From Macrophomina tecta (Eukaryota > Ascomycota > Dothideomycetes > Botryosphaeriales > Botryosphaeriaceae), in the NCBI GenBank assembly GCA_024180945.1, contig JAKSGN010000005.1:3348001-3412000 (forward strand): a stretch of 64,000 nucleotides of DNA, written 5' to 3'. Under the pieces are notes generated by a model. That model worked only from the letters and a program-made list of their open reading frames with translations. It did no database searches and was not told where the DNA came from. Below are positions 43,534-54,600 of the stretch, piece by piece (positions within the stretch are counted from its first letter, which is position 1; each line of letters begins with the position of its first letter). The position numbers and the translations under genes were made by a program.

Positions 43534-45569
43534 ATGATGATTCAGGCGATGGCACGCCCGGCACTCGGTCGACGGTACGCCCTGCGCCGTTGTGTTGCTC
43601 AACCATGCGCTAAATAGAATACCAAGTATCGCTTCGGACGCTATCCGAGCATCGCAGCTCTTGCGCCGTCAAAGCCTGCAATTGGTAGTGTTGTGCGCCC
43701 TCTGCAGCAATCAATGTCTTCCTAAACAGTTCACAGCGCCGCTACGCGGATAAACCAAATACGACCGCGGCCCAGAAGAAGCCCTACTCTCGCGCACGAC
43801 AGAAAGGCGTGTCCTTTGTCGGAAACATAAATAACTGCGTAAGTGCATAAGTATGAGTTTGGCCAGGTTTTTCTGACCCCCAATATCCAGCATGTGCACG
43901 ACAGCAAGCCTCCAGTGCTTGCCCCCCCGACCATCAAGAACAACAGCATCGAACTCAATTTGGATACGCCCAGGCGCGGAATAGCAACTATGTGAGATCT
44001 CCGAACACTTTCACGTGGCCGAGTGGCTAATAGTTGCGCAGTCCCGCTTTCTGGCTGAGGTTTGTCGCTTCGAGACACTCGGAATTCTACAACTGACGAC
44101 GTGGCAGAGATCACTGCCGGTGCTCTGAATGCGTTCATCCCGAGACAAACCAGCGCTTGGTTGATACTTTCCAAGTCTGGGAAACCCGACTGTTGGCGTA
44201 CGGCAACGAATGCTGACAAGAGCACAGATTCCCGAGGGCATCAATTTCAAGGAAATTTCTCAGCAGGGAGATCAAGTTCATGTGCTGTGTAAGCTCCTAG
44301 CCATCTCCTCCCAAAGGTTCTGGAGAAATCTGACCTCGACAGTCAGCGATGGTCACCGGGGCCAATACAGCATGGACTTTCTTACTAAGCAGGGATACCA
44401 CAAGCACCGCAGTGCCCTGTACAACGGTCATATCACGTACGCTCAGCCTCACCACCCCCACTCCCCTTTTCCCCGGCCACAGGCCTGACTGGCTCCAGGC
44501 GAAAGCTCTGGGGTAGCTCTATAAAGGATGACCCACCGGTTATCGACTACGAGTCCGTCATGAGCTCAGACAAGGGCGTGGGCGAATGGACCGCACTCAT
44601 TGTATGTGAAGCAGGGTTTCAATGGTCCGAGTGTATACTGACGCAGCCACAGCGAAAGTACGGGTTCGCATACGTTGATGGATGTCCTGCAACTCCAGAA
44701 GCTACGCAAAAGCTACTGGAGAGGATTGCCTTCATCCGCCACACCCACTACGGTAAGTATATCACAACATTGGCAGAGCAGAGACTGATGGGACAGGCGG
44801 TTTCTGGGACTTTACATCGGACTTGGCATCAAAGGACACGGCATACACATCGATAGCACTGGAAGCGCATAACGACAACACGTACTTCTCCGACCCGGCG
44901 GGCCTGCAGATGTTCCACCTGCTCTCGCACACAGATGGCGAGGGCGGGGCTTCGCTTCTTGTGGATGGCTTCAAGGTAGCCATGGAGCTCAAGAGAAAGG
45001 CACGGGAAGCATACGAGATACTTTCCACGACCCGTGTCCTTAGCCACGCGAGTGGTAATGACGGCGTTGCTATTTTCCCTCCGGTATTGCTGCCGGTGTT
45101 CGTGCATATCGGCACTCAACTTGTCCAGATACGATGGAACAACTCCGACAGGGCCGCCATCCATGCGCCCCCCGACCGGACCAAGCGCTGGTACTGGGCA
45201 GCCAGGTCAGCAAATCTCTAAGAAAGGAGCGGGTAGAATACTAACAGGCAGCGACAGGAAATGGAACGAGCTGCTGAAGTCAGCCGAGAATGAGTACTGG
45301 GAGCAGCTCAGACCTGGACGGCCGATGAGTGAGTCTCATGGAAAAACGCCCTATACTTAGGCACTAACAGTGTTGTGCAGTCTTTGACAATTGGCGGGTG
45401 CTTCATGGAAGGTCAGCCTTTACAGGAAAGCGCAGGCTGTGTGGCGGCTACAGTGAGTTCACCAATCACGGCGGAGAAGTTCAATAACTAATGTGCGATA
45501 GTCAACTATGACGACTTCATGTCTCGTTACAGGACCTTGAATCTTCCAAACCGAGGCACCCCCTTCTAG
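43534..45569 (+). CDS. trimethyllysine dioxygenase (carnitine biosynthesis)
   Basis: Thirteen exons, most only 18-110 nt, give 437 residues. They are 43534-43574, 43730-43838, 43891-43991, 44042-44059, 44108-44174, 44228-44288, 44343-44436, 44499-44601, 44653-44752, 44797-45205, 45258-45328, 45381-45452 and 45502-45569. The spliced protein has the N-terminal zinc site FWLRDHCRCSECVHP (Cys93, Cys95, Cys98, His100). It also has the Fe(II) facial triad His256-x-Asp258 (EAHNDNTYF) and distal His400 (WRVLHGRSAFTGKR). The block NEYWEQLRPGRPMIFDNWR is typical of TMLD rather than gamma-butyrobetaine hydroxylase. The enzyme hydroxylates N6-trimethyllysine with 2-oxoglutarate and O2, the first step to carnitine. 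The Arg-rich N-terminus suggests mitochondrial import. The first exon and its 155-bp intron are the least certain part. Confidence 0.88.
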
Positions 45570-46302
45570 TAAAGCATCTAGGGCCGAGGCAATTAGGCCT
45601 TGAATTCTGGATCTGCGAGAATTTATTTGGCTAGCGATTCCTGGAATATGAGCAGCTTCAACGGTCACGCGTTTATTCCAGCGGAGTCATGCCCCGATGA
45701 CTATATCAAGTACATATTTAAGTTCTTGCTGAAGCCCGTGCGCGAATCTTGATCTCTTCGCATGCTTGGTAGGTATAGGCTTCGGAGGGTAAATTTATTC
45801 ACAAAAGGTGTTCATCTTCCATGCATCAGATTCTACGCTGCGGCTTCACTGTGCTATACAGTTCTGAGCAATCAATTTGAACGCGGTTGAGAGACGCGGT
45901 CGAGGATCGAAAGCGAAAGTGAGCAGTTATAAAGCATGCATTTTGCAAACGGAGCGGCACGGATCAAGGCCACCTGAAATTTTTTTTTATTTTTTATTTT
46001 TGAAAGATTAACCATGTGGAAAGAACGTAACATGGATCTATGATTGTCTCGCGAAGGTCGAGAGAGCAGCAGAAGCTTCCCCAGACAGATGACATAATCA
46101 GAACGCCAAGACCGGGAGCTTCACGGCGGCCATCGTCAGCAGCTACACCTTACCTCGCCAACACCGACACCACCCAGCTTCCACACTCACCCGCCAACCC
46201 CCTTACCCTTCGATCTATCCTCCATCGGCTTCCACCGCCGCTTCTCCGCCGCTGCACCGTCTCCCGCCCACACGCCTCGCACCCGAACAGCCCGCCGCCA
46301 CC
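45570..46302. other. intergenic, RPT5 promoter
   Basis: No gene is seen. A T-rich tract occurs near 45979-46000, and a C-rich pyrimidine leader precedes the RPT5 start. Confidence 0.5.
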
Positions 46303-47793
46303 ATGTCGACGCTAGAGGACCTCGACGATATTGAGCGCTCCGGCAAGGACGAGAGAAAGGATGAGGGCGACCGGGACCAGGATGGCAGGAAGCCCGACCA
46401 GGGTGCTGACGCCGAGATGAAGGACGGCGAAGACAAAGACGACGATGTGCTGGACGCCGACATCCTCAACTCGAGCACCCGCGACATCATCGCCCGCCGC
46501 CGCCTGCTGGAGAATGACATGCGCATCATGAAGAGCGAGTTCCAACGGTTAACTCACGAGAAGGCCACCATGCACGAGAAGATCAAGGACAACATGGATA
46601 AGATCGAGAACAACAGGTACGTCCGCCGCTGGCCCGCTCGGCGTGTTGACAGCTGACGTCCGACCACAGGCAATTACCCTACCTGGTCGGCAACGTCGTC
46701 GAGATCCTTGACCTGGATGTGACAGCTGAAGCCGCCGAAGAAGGCGCCAACATCGACCTCGACGCTACCCGCGTCGGCAAGTCCGCCGTCATCAAGACTT
46801 CCACACGGCAAACCATCTTCCTGCCGTTGATCGGTCTCGTCGACCACGAGAAGCTGAAGCCCGGTGACCTCATTGGTGTCAACAAGGATTCGTATCTTGT
46901 TCTAGACACGCTCCCCGCCGAGTACGATAGCAGAGTGAAGGCAATGGAAGTCGACGAGAAGCCCACCGAGAAGTACACGGACGTCGGAGGCCTGGATAAG
47001 CAGATCGAGGAGTTGGTCGAGGCCGTCGTCTGGCCCATGAAGGAAGCCGAGCGTTTCAAGAAGATTGGAATCAAGGCTCCCAAGGGTACACCGCCATCGA
47101 AACACACGTGCGTGCCATTCGCTAACAGCCTTCCCAGGTGCCCTAATGTACGGACCCCCCGGTACCGGCAAGACGCTGCTCGCCCGTGCCTGCGCCGCCC
47201 AAACCGACGCAACCTTCCTCAAGCTCGCCGGCCCGCAACTCGTACAAATGTTCATCGGCGATGGCGCCAAGCTGGTGCGCGACTGCTTCGCGCTGGCCAA
47301 GGAGAAGGCGCCGTCGATCATCTTCATCGACGAGCTTGACGCCGTCGGCACCAAGCGCTTCGACTCCGAGAAGTCGGGTGACAGAGAAGTGCAGCGGACG
47401 ATGTTGGAGCTGCTCAACCAGCTGGACGGCTTCGCATCGGACGACCGCGTCAAGGTGCTCGCCGCCACCAACCGCGTCGACGTGCTCGACCCCGCCCTCC
47501 TCCGCTCCGGCCGCCTCGACCGCAAGATCGAATTCCCCCTGCCGAATGAGGAGGCCCGCGCGCAGATCTTGCGCATCCATAGCCGCAAGATGACGGTCGA
47601 TGATAAGGTCAACTGGCCCGAGTTGGCCCGTAGTACGGACGAGTTCGGTGGCGCCCAGCTCAAGGCTGTGTGTGTTGAGGCGGGGATGATCGCGCTGCGC
47701 TCGGGCCAGAACAAGATTAGCCATGAGCATTATGTCGATGCTATTCTGGAGGTGCAGGCGAAGAAGAAGGAGACGATCAATATGTTCAGTTAG
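46303..47793 (+). CDS. rpt5: 26S proteasome regulatory ATPase Rpt5
   Basis: Three exons (46303-46616, 46670-47085, 47138-47793) give 461 residues. The order is: an acidic N-terminal extension, then a coiled coil ([19 protein letters not shown]), and an OB domain ([29 protein letters not shown]). The AAA domain has Walker A GPPGTGKT (249-256), Walker B IIFIDE (Asp308, Glu309) and the [14 protein letters not shown] block with arginine fingers. The sequence [26 protein letters not shown] identifies Rpt5 among the six Rpt subunits. It unfolds ubiquitinated substrates at the base of the 19S particle. The usual C-terminal HbYX tail that docks into the 20S alpha ring is changed: the protein ends NMFS, so Phe stands in place of Tyr. 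Confidence 0.96.
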
Positions 47794-48284
47794 ACGGGTC
47801 TTCGCGGGGACGAAGGGGTAGCAGGTCGGCATGTGCATGCGCTGTATTTTGACCCGAATTAATAGACGAATGAGAAGGGCTGCTACGGCCATGAGATGTC
47901 AAAGACGTTTTTGCGATGTTGTGACCGGCTGGTTGTTCAGGACTTGCGGTGTTCTGTGCGGGCTCGCCGTGCTGAACGCATTGGTGCAGACATCAACATT
48001 TTGTAGGTCACAGCTTATGAATGATGTATAGCTCACATATCACGGCTTGCAAACCGTGTCACATTTACCACGTAGCCCGAACACCGACAGCAGCAACCCA
48101 TCACTTAGGTCTTCAAACTATCTAAATGAGCTAACTGGCAGTCAAGGGTCTGCATCCTCTTACAGCCGCCGACCCCTCAATGCTTAATCATTGGGGACCG
48201 TGAAGCTTTATTTTTTTTTTTTTCCTCCTCAGGACTCTCCAGAAAGTGTATTCTTCTTCTCTCCCCCTTTTTTTTTTCAATTTT
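47794..48284. other. convergent 3' flanks
   Basis: No gene is seen. T-rich tracts at about 48210-48222 and 48267-48278 probably belong to 3' untranslated regions. Confidence 0.45.
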
Positions 48285-48482
48285 CTAGTTCGGCGGCCGA
48301 GGCGCGGGCCCGAAGGGCTTCGGCGGTATTCCGTCGGGATCGGGCGAGCTGAAGTTATACACGGGCACGAAGCCGACGGGCAGCTCGTCGCGAGGCAGCA
48401 CTAGGATGGGCATGGTTTCGGTGGGTATGCACGGGTGGTGCTGGCAGCCGTGGCAGGCGTACGGCATTCCGGGGTAGTTCAT
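48285..48482 (-). CDS. small proline-rich protein, 65 aa
   Basis: This is an intronless 65-residue frame with strongly GC-rich third positions like neighbouring genes. It has an A/C-rich leader and a TATA box 112 bp upstream, so it is likely a real short gene. The product starts MNYPGMPYACHGCQHHPC, then PTETMPILVLPRDELPVGF, and ends in a Pro-rich tail (GIPPKPFGPAPRPPN). It has no signal peptide or membrane segment. The C-x2-C-x3-C cluster with two His could bind metal, which is inference only. No family is recognised. Confidence 0.6.
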   Translation of the reverse strand: MNYPGMPYACHGCQHHPCIPTETMPILVLPRDELPVGFVPVYNFSSPDPDGIPPKPFGPAPRPPN

Positions 48483-49476
48483 AGTTGTAGGGGGTGTCTG
48501 TGTGTGTGGATGATGTGAGATTCTGTGGCGAAGGTGTGGTGGTCGTTGTTGCTGTTATGTGGGAATGGGGGAGATGTGCGGTAGAGGGAGGGGTTTTTAT
48601 AGTCGCTGGAGCCAGGGAGGGAGTAGGCCATCGGTAGCGAGATCTTTGTGAGGTTGCCAGAAGAGAAGTGTGTGTGTGAGTGTTGGGGGGGGAGGTTCGA
48701 TGTTCTTTGTGGGCTGGTCGTATCTGGTGAGTCCTCCCCTTAGCTAAGTGCTATCCTACGACCGCAGGTATCACCACGAGCTTGGCCTTTTGAACTCATA
48801 AGTGGACTTACCTGGCAGCAGTCGGGTATAATCGGTATCAGTTGTTGGGTGACACTCATACATCAGTGAATCAGGCTACACAGCTGAACTTGTGCATATA
48901 AGAACACATAATGGAATTCGACACGAGTGTGTTTTTCATTCGTTATTAAATGAATTCTGGGAAGGAAGCGCACCTTGTTTGCACTCCTGTAGTGGTTAAA
49001 AAAAGAAAAGAAAAAGGAAAGCCCGTTATTGGCCTACGACCTTTCCGAAAACAGGAGCTTAATAATACACTATAATTTTATCTGGATTCATGATCCGATG
49101 CCCCGAGCCGATCTGTTGCCGTGATGTCAAACCTCTGGTATGTTTCGTGACTTCAACCGCGGTTGAAAGGCTTACTTTTTCTGCTTCTCGGCACATTGAG
49201 ATATGCATAACTTCATTTTAATCCTGTATGTGTATGAATAGTCTCTAGAGCAGGTGACTATCTGGAGACAAAAGAAAGTATGGATAAAATAAAAAAAATG
49301 AAGGCTATGCCCATCTATATGTCGGAAGATACGAACCAAAGAGAGAATTCACGAAGCCCAAAGAAGAGAGCCAGGTCATCAACCATGCAAACTAGAATCA
49401 CCAAAATGACAAAAAAACAGTCCACCAGGATATCAAACCATACCATTTCCCGACCACGATCACTTCTTTCCACCTC
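48483..49476. other. intergenic, about 1 kb
   Basis: It contains the promoter of the small proline-rich gene and the 3' flank of the betaine-lipid synthase. No other gene is seen. Confidence 0.5.
48594..48601 (-). promoter_or_regulatory. TATA box of the small proline-rich gene
   Basis: TATAAAAA on the minus strand, about 112 bp upstream of the start codon, supports transcription of this short gene. Confidence 0.45.
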
Positions 49477-52400
49477 TCAAATATCCAACTTCTCCATCGG
49501 CCTTCCCATCCCATCCACACACCTGCTCCCCCTCTCACCCCCGTCCACATTCGCCACCTTAACGCAAACCCACGTACTCGCATACATATTCACCCTATCG
49601 ATACATTCACCGGGCCATCTTACCGCAACCCTTCTCGGCGCGAACCCATTCTGCTCAAACTCGTCGACGTACCAGGGCTTGAGGGCGGCGGAACGCAGAA
49701 GTACGCGCCCCTTCTTTAGCACGAGGGCGCGGTTCAGGGCACGGATTTGGGTGGTCGCGGCGGATGTGTCGCGCGGGTCAAACCAGTCCATGCTGTCCAT
49801 GACGACGGCGATGGTGAGGGTGGCGGGCGCCATGCGCGCGAGGACCTCGTTGATTTCGTCGGTGTGGATGCGGAGGCCGTCAAAGGCGGTGCCGGTGCCG
49901 GTGATGGTGGGGGATGGTGCTGGTAGCGGAGAGGGTTGGAGGGAAGGGAGATGGTCGGGACGAGGGGAGGAGGTTGGGGAACAAAAGGGGGTGGAGAGCG
50001 GAGAGGCTGGTGAGGAAGTGGGCCCGGATTTGGAGAGTTTGATGTGGGCTTTGGGTGTGAGGTATTCCGGGTGCGAGCGGCGGCTGTAGCAACCCTGCAG
50101 ACAAACGAGGTAGTAGTGGTTGTCGGTGCTGAGGAGCGTGCTGTTGACGACGGGGTCGAGCGTGTTGACAGCGTACTGCCAGATCGCGTGGCCAGACATG
50201 AGACCGCTTGCGAGGTTGCTAGAGGCCTTGGAAGGGGCGGCAGTGGCGGCGTTGACGCCCTGCCGCTGTGTGGAGGACTGTTGGGCCTGAGCCCGCTCCT
50301 CGCCGTTAAGCTTGGCGTAGTCCTCCTCGATCATGTTCCTCTGATTCGGCGGCACACCCAGTGCTTTCCACAGCCACTTCTCATTGCCGACAACAGTCCA
50401 GGCCAGTAGTCTGCTAAGCAGAACCTTCCTGATGCTCCGCTGCCAAATTTCACGTTGCTCGTTGAGCGTCTCAGCAGCACACAACCTTTCAACCTCCTTC
50501 TCCAGCCCAACGAACTGGAGAAGACGTCCGACCCAAGCAAGCGCATATCCAGAACCACCGGTGGAGTAGAAACCTTTTCCAGAGGGGCCAAAGGCCTTTT
50601 CTCCATGTTGCAGCCAGAACTGGAATGCAAGGCTAGACAGGTGGGGAGACAGCTTGGTAATGAGGAGTTCCCTGAAGGACTCGTGCTTGCCTTCGCCGAA
50701 GAGCTTCCAAACGTCCGAGTAAGGAAGAGCGGTGAAAGACGCGACCTTGAGCTCAAGGAGATGGTTCTGGGCTGGGCTGGGCGGTGGTTAGCACGGACTC
50801 ACCGAGGAACGGGGACTGAATCAAAGGTAACTTACTTGAGATCCACGGCGTGAATACGCTTTGGCTTCTCCAATGCAAAAGAGAGAATGTTGTCACCAGC
50901 GCTGGTGATAGCCAGAACGACATCGCTCGAGTTCACCTGCAATAGGCGAGAATCCACACGGCTGTCTTCCCAGGTAAAGGCGTAGATGTAGCCATCCTTG
51001 AACTGGCGGTGCTTCTGCAGTTGGTCGTCGTAGTAGATGCGCCAGTGGTGGTTCTGGTACCAGCTAGATGGCAATGGGAGACTCGCAGCGAGGTTCACGA
51101 CGGCAGACTCGTAGGCCTTGTTGTGGAGCTCGACACCACTGTCACGGCGGCCAGACGTCCTAGCCTGAAGATCAAGAGCAGACAGGAAGGGAGACTCGGT
51201 TGCGGCGGCATCGATCTCGGCAAGCTTGGCCTGAGAGGAGCCGCTCTCCTTGGAGCAGCCGACCCAGACGTAGTACGGGATACGGACACCGAGGAAGTGG
51301 TTGCGCGCGTTCACGTTGAGGATAGTGCCGAACTTGTATTCAAGGTAGTCCTGGGTTCGTCAGTACACATGCGTGGCAGAGAGCTCATGCATTACGTACC
51401 CTTCTCGCAGGCTCAAGGTTGACGCGGTCGATTTCGAACCAGGTCCTCCAGAAGACACGCGAGAGCCACATGCAGTGCCTGTCGATGACACCGCCGACAT
51501 AGTTCCTGCTCTGGAAATCAACCTGACTCTGGACGTAGAAGTCCACCACGCCGATTATACCAGTAGGCGAAAGCAGCGCCGATAGCGAGTCGATGACGGG
51601 GTAGAACTCGGGGATCATGGACAGAGCATAGCTCATGGTCACAAGCTCTGCGCCGTGGTTCGACTTGCCTTCAGGCATGTAGTCATCTTGACCGAGGTGG
51701 AGGAGACCTATCTCAGAGGCCGGTTCGTGGTCGGCTAGACGGAAGGCACGAGCATCCTGGCAGATGACCTTTACGTTGGTCCAGCCCAGGCGAGCGAAGC
51801 GGGACCGAGCGATCTCGCAAAGGGAGGGTGAGAGGTCGACGAGGTAGACAGAGCGGAAGAAGTCAGGGACAGAAACAAACCTGGCCATCTGCTCGATGTT
51901 CCAGCCAGTACCGCCACCAACCTGTGAGCCAAGTCAGCTATGGTCAGCCCCAGTATGCACCTGACAAGAAGGCACATCTGATTCGCTGCAGGACTGAGTT
52001 GAGGCTTGCGCAGGGTCCGGGCACGTGGTGGCGATGTGCCGCAAGCATGTACCGTGTGCGAGCGCCTCCCAACACTTCCAGCGCGGTGATCACGACTGTA
52101 CTTACGTCGATCCAGACAGGTTTGCGGGGGCAGAGGCCAGCATTGGCCTTGTGCTGCAATTGAGCGGCGACCAGGCCAAGCATGTCGTCGCGTCCATGGA
52201 GCAGCTTCGCGCGGGTAGCATCGTAGACGGAGGCCTGCTGCTTGTAGAAGCTCTCTAGGGCATCTTGCTGGTTGCCGGTGCGGTCGCCCGAGTGCGGCTT
52301 GATGAAGCAGCCCCAGACGAAGCGCAGGTAGGCCTCGACCGTGTTGGGCGGGGTTTCGCGCTTTTTCTTGCCGGGCTTGTCCCAGCGGAAGCCAATGTAG

Positions 52401-52510
52401 AGAACGAGGGCGAGGAAGGCGACGTAGCCAACGAGGAAAAGAGCAACTTGGACATCGGCACTGAAGGGGAGTCGAATGCCCGGCAGCACGCCGAGCTCTT
52501 CAAGTGTCAT
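49477..52510 (-). CDS. bta1: betaine lipid synthase, BTA1 type (methyltransferase-BtaA fusion)
   Basis: Four exons on the minus strand (52510-52106, 51921-51400, 51350-50836, 50776-49477) give 913 residues. After an N-terminal membrane segment (about 20-42) comes a SAM-dependent methyltransferase domain with motif I VGGGTGWNIEQ (from residue 136) and QDDYMPEG. The BtaA-like 3-amino-3-carboxypropyl transferase half follows ([69 protein letters not shown]). The fusion makes DGTS from diacylglycerol and SAM, a phosphorus-free membrane lipid usually induced by phosphate starvation. A Ser/Pro-rich insertion occupies about residues 729-776 of the BtaA half. The first intron, 184 bp, is long for this window. 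The acceptor at 50777 was chosen among three CCCAG options to keep the [12 protein letters not shown] block. Confidence 0.95.
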
Positions 52511-53372
52511 GGTGGGCGGTGGGAATGGCGGATGGAGGAGCTGGCTGGGCGAGACGAGGCGTGAATATATTGCGGGCTCTGGGCTGGGAGGCAGATGGCA
52601 TCGCCGCGAGGCCAGGGCATCCGGGCGGCAGCCGCGCACATGATTGAGCGAAGATAGAACAATGAGCAGCGTGAGGCCGGAGAAAGAGCGCGAGCCATGA
52701 ACGAGGGCCTATCATTGCAGGCACATGGTTGAGGCTCTTCACGGCGAGAACAGCGCGGGCGCGTCAGGGCCCGGAGAAGGCGCAGATCGTAGCAGCAGCA
52801 CGCGCAAGCGGCGACAAGTCCTGTGCAACGGCGCCCAGGAACCGGCCTCTTACAGCAGCTCGTGTTCCCATGTGCACAGGCGCCTGGTGTTGAGGGGCAG
52901 CCCGGCGGGGGATCACTGGTCCGAAGGTCAGAGCGCGGCCAATCAGCGCCCGCGATGTCAGCACGCCAGCCCAGCGCAGGAGAGGGCGCGCCCCCCAGCC
53001 CGACGACAGTAGGGAAATCTACATAGTACTCTCGGAGGCTCTCGCGGGTGCAGGTGCCAAGCACATCCATCTGCCTGGACCAACTGGCCCCTCTCATTCC
53101 GATCACCCCGCTGTGGCAGATCGCACGCGGGGCCTGCAGCGGCTGGCCCTGGCTTTTGCTGTTGTCTCATTGTCTTCGGTGGTGAATGCAGCTCTTTTCC
53201 TCATAAACGCCGTGTGCATACATACATACACAGGCCCCGTGGCATTATACCTTCCCGACTCCAAATTATGCTGCGGCTAAGCCAAAAGTCGTATGAGTAC
53301 AGCTCCCAATCCCCCCCCCAAACAGAGTCGCCCACTTTTGCTCTCCCCCTCCTATGCCCTGCCGCCGCTCGC
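52511..53372. other. intergenic, BTA1 promoter and RER1 3' flank
   Basis: No gene is supported. The stretch is GC-rich with several frames that lack domains or splice structure. Confidence 0.5.
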
Positions 53373-54111
53373 TTATTTGGCGCGGAACTGCTTCTTGCCG
53401 ACGGTGAAGGGCACGTAGCGGTACTTGATCATATGCTGGATCTGCCTCCGCACTGCGCAATTGTTAGCCTCAAGTCACGTTCCCGCAGCTGTGGGGCCGG
53501 GACAGAGCACGTACTCGTCAGGCAGAACAGGATCAACCAGTAGACAACCAGGACGGGCCAGAAGACGGGCAGGTCGAACATCTGAAACCAGGTGCAGAAG
53601 AAGCCGATGGCGATGGCCTTGGTGGCCGAGTACCAAAACTTGAACTCGGGCAGCCTCCTCACGAAGGGCCGGAACTCATCCTCCTCCTTGGTCGGCAGTC
53701 CGCCCGCGTTGCCGTCTTCCATGCCCTCATCCTGCTCCAGCGCCGGGTCGAACTTGGGCGATATGAAGGCCAGGAACAGGTTCAGGAGGTAGATGCCCAG
53801 GGAATAGGCAACTGCGCGGCGCGTTAGCCGGTGCTCATAGCCATCGTTTGCAGGGCGTGCGCATACCAATATACCAGCCTTGCGCGAAGACGATGCGCAG
53901 GCCGAAGACGACAAAGAGAACGGCGGTGCCTACCCAGCGCTGGGTGACGAAGGGTGTCGACTTGTCGAGATAGGCTTGGTAGATCTGGGGTAGCCAATGG
54001 TTAGCGCGTCATTGCTGAAGCGAATGGAGCGACGGGGAACCTCACCTGGCCGTATTTGGTCGTCTGCGCGCTCACAGCGGCGAAGGGGGTGTCGGGCTCG
54101 GGCGCGTCCAT
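53373..54111 (-). CDS. rer1: ER retrieval receptor Rer1
   Basis: Four exons on the minus strand (54111-54046, 53984-53867, 53811-53515, 53452-53373) give 186 residues, the usual length. Seen: KYGQIYQAYLDKSTPFVTQRW, four membrane segments arranged as two hairpins (VLFVVFGLRIVFAQGWYI, SLGIYLLNLFLAFISP, then AIAIGFFCTWFQMFDLPVFWPVLVVYWLILF), the EFKFWYSATKA block between the hairpins, and the C-terminal RRQIQHMIKYRYVPFTVGKK. Rer1 cycles between cis-Golgi and ER and returns ER membrane proteins by recognising polar residues in their membrane spans. The last intron splits the Met codon before RRQIQ. Its start codon is 490 bp from the divergent hydratase gene. Confidence 0.96.
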
Positions 54112-54600
54112 GATGGCGCAGGATGCGGAAAGACGTCGATAGTCGTCGGGGTTGACGCGCACAGCAAGGACCCTGAAGCGGAGGTGTGGAAGAGAGAGCG
54201 CGTGTGGCAGGGAAAGGAGAGGTGGCTCTGAGGTTGTGGCTGTGGCGGACGCGCAGCCTTTTTTTTTTTTTCGGGGATGTCTGGGCCTGGCTCAACGGGC
54301 GCTGGCGGCGGCGATTGCGAACTGCGCGGCTGGTGTTGCGCCTCCCCCAACTTTGGGACAAGTCGCCTGAAACGATCCGTGCCTTTTTCTGCCTGAGGCC
54401 TGCGCGACAGGCTCCTGTGCTCGCGCTCAGGCTGCATGGCGCCCCCTGCCTCGGCCTATGACGCGCGACGGCTTCCCTCGGCAATAGCAGCTGCGGGATC
54501 GCGGAGCTCCAGCAGAGCTCACTTTGTGCCGTTCCCCTCTTTCTGCTTTACCACTCTCCCATTTGTGGCGTACACAGTGCCGACTCTTTCTGCGCCCACA
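54112..54600. other. divergent promoter region, RER1 / enoyl-CoA hydratase
   Basis: A short bidirectional promoter region. It contains a T12 tract near 54259 and no extra gene. Confidence 0.55.

Noticed and set aside
43891..44290. Dioxygenase region as a frameshifted pseudogene
   Set aside because: Apparent stops and frame changes between the zinc-site motifs disappear when short GT-AG introns, including one flanking an 18-nt exon, are removed. All phases then agree.
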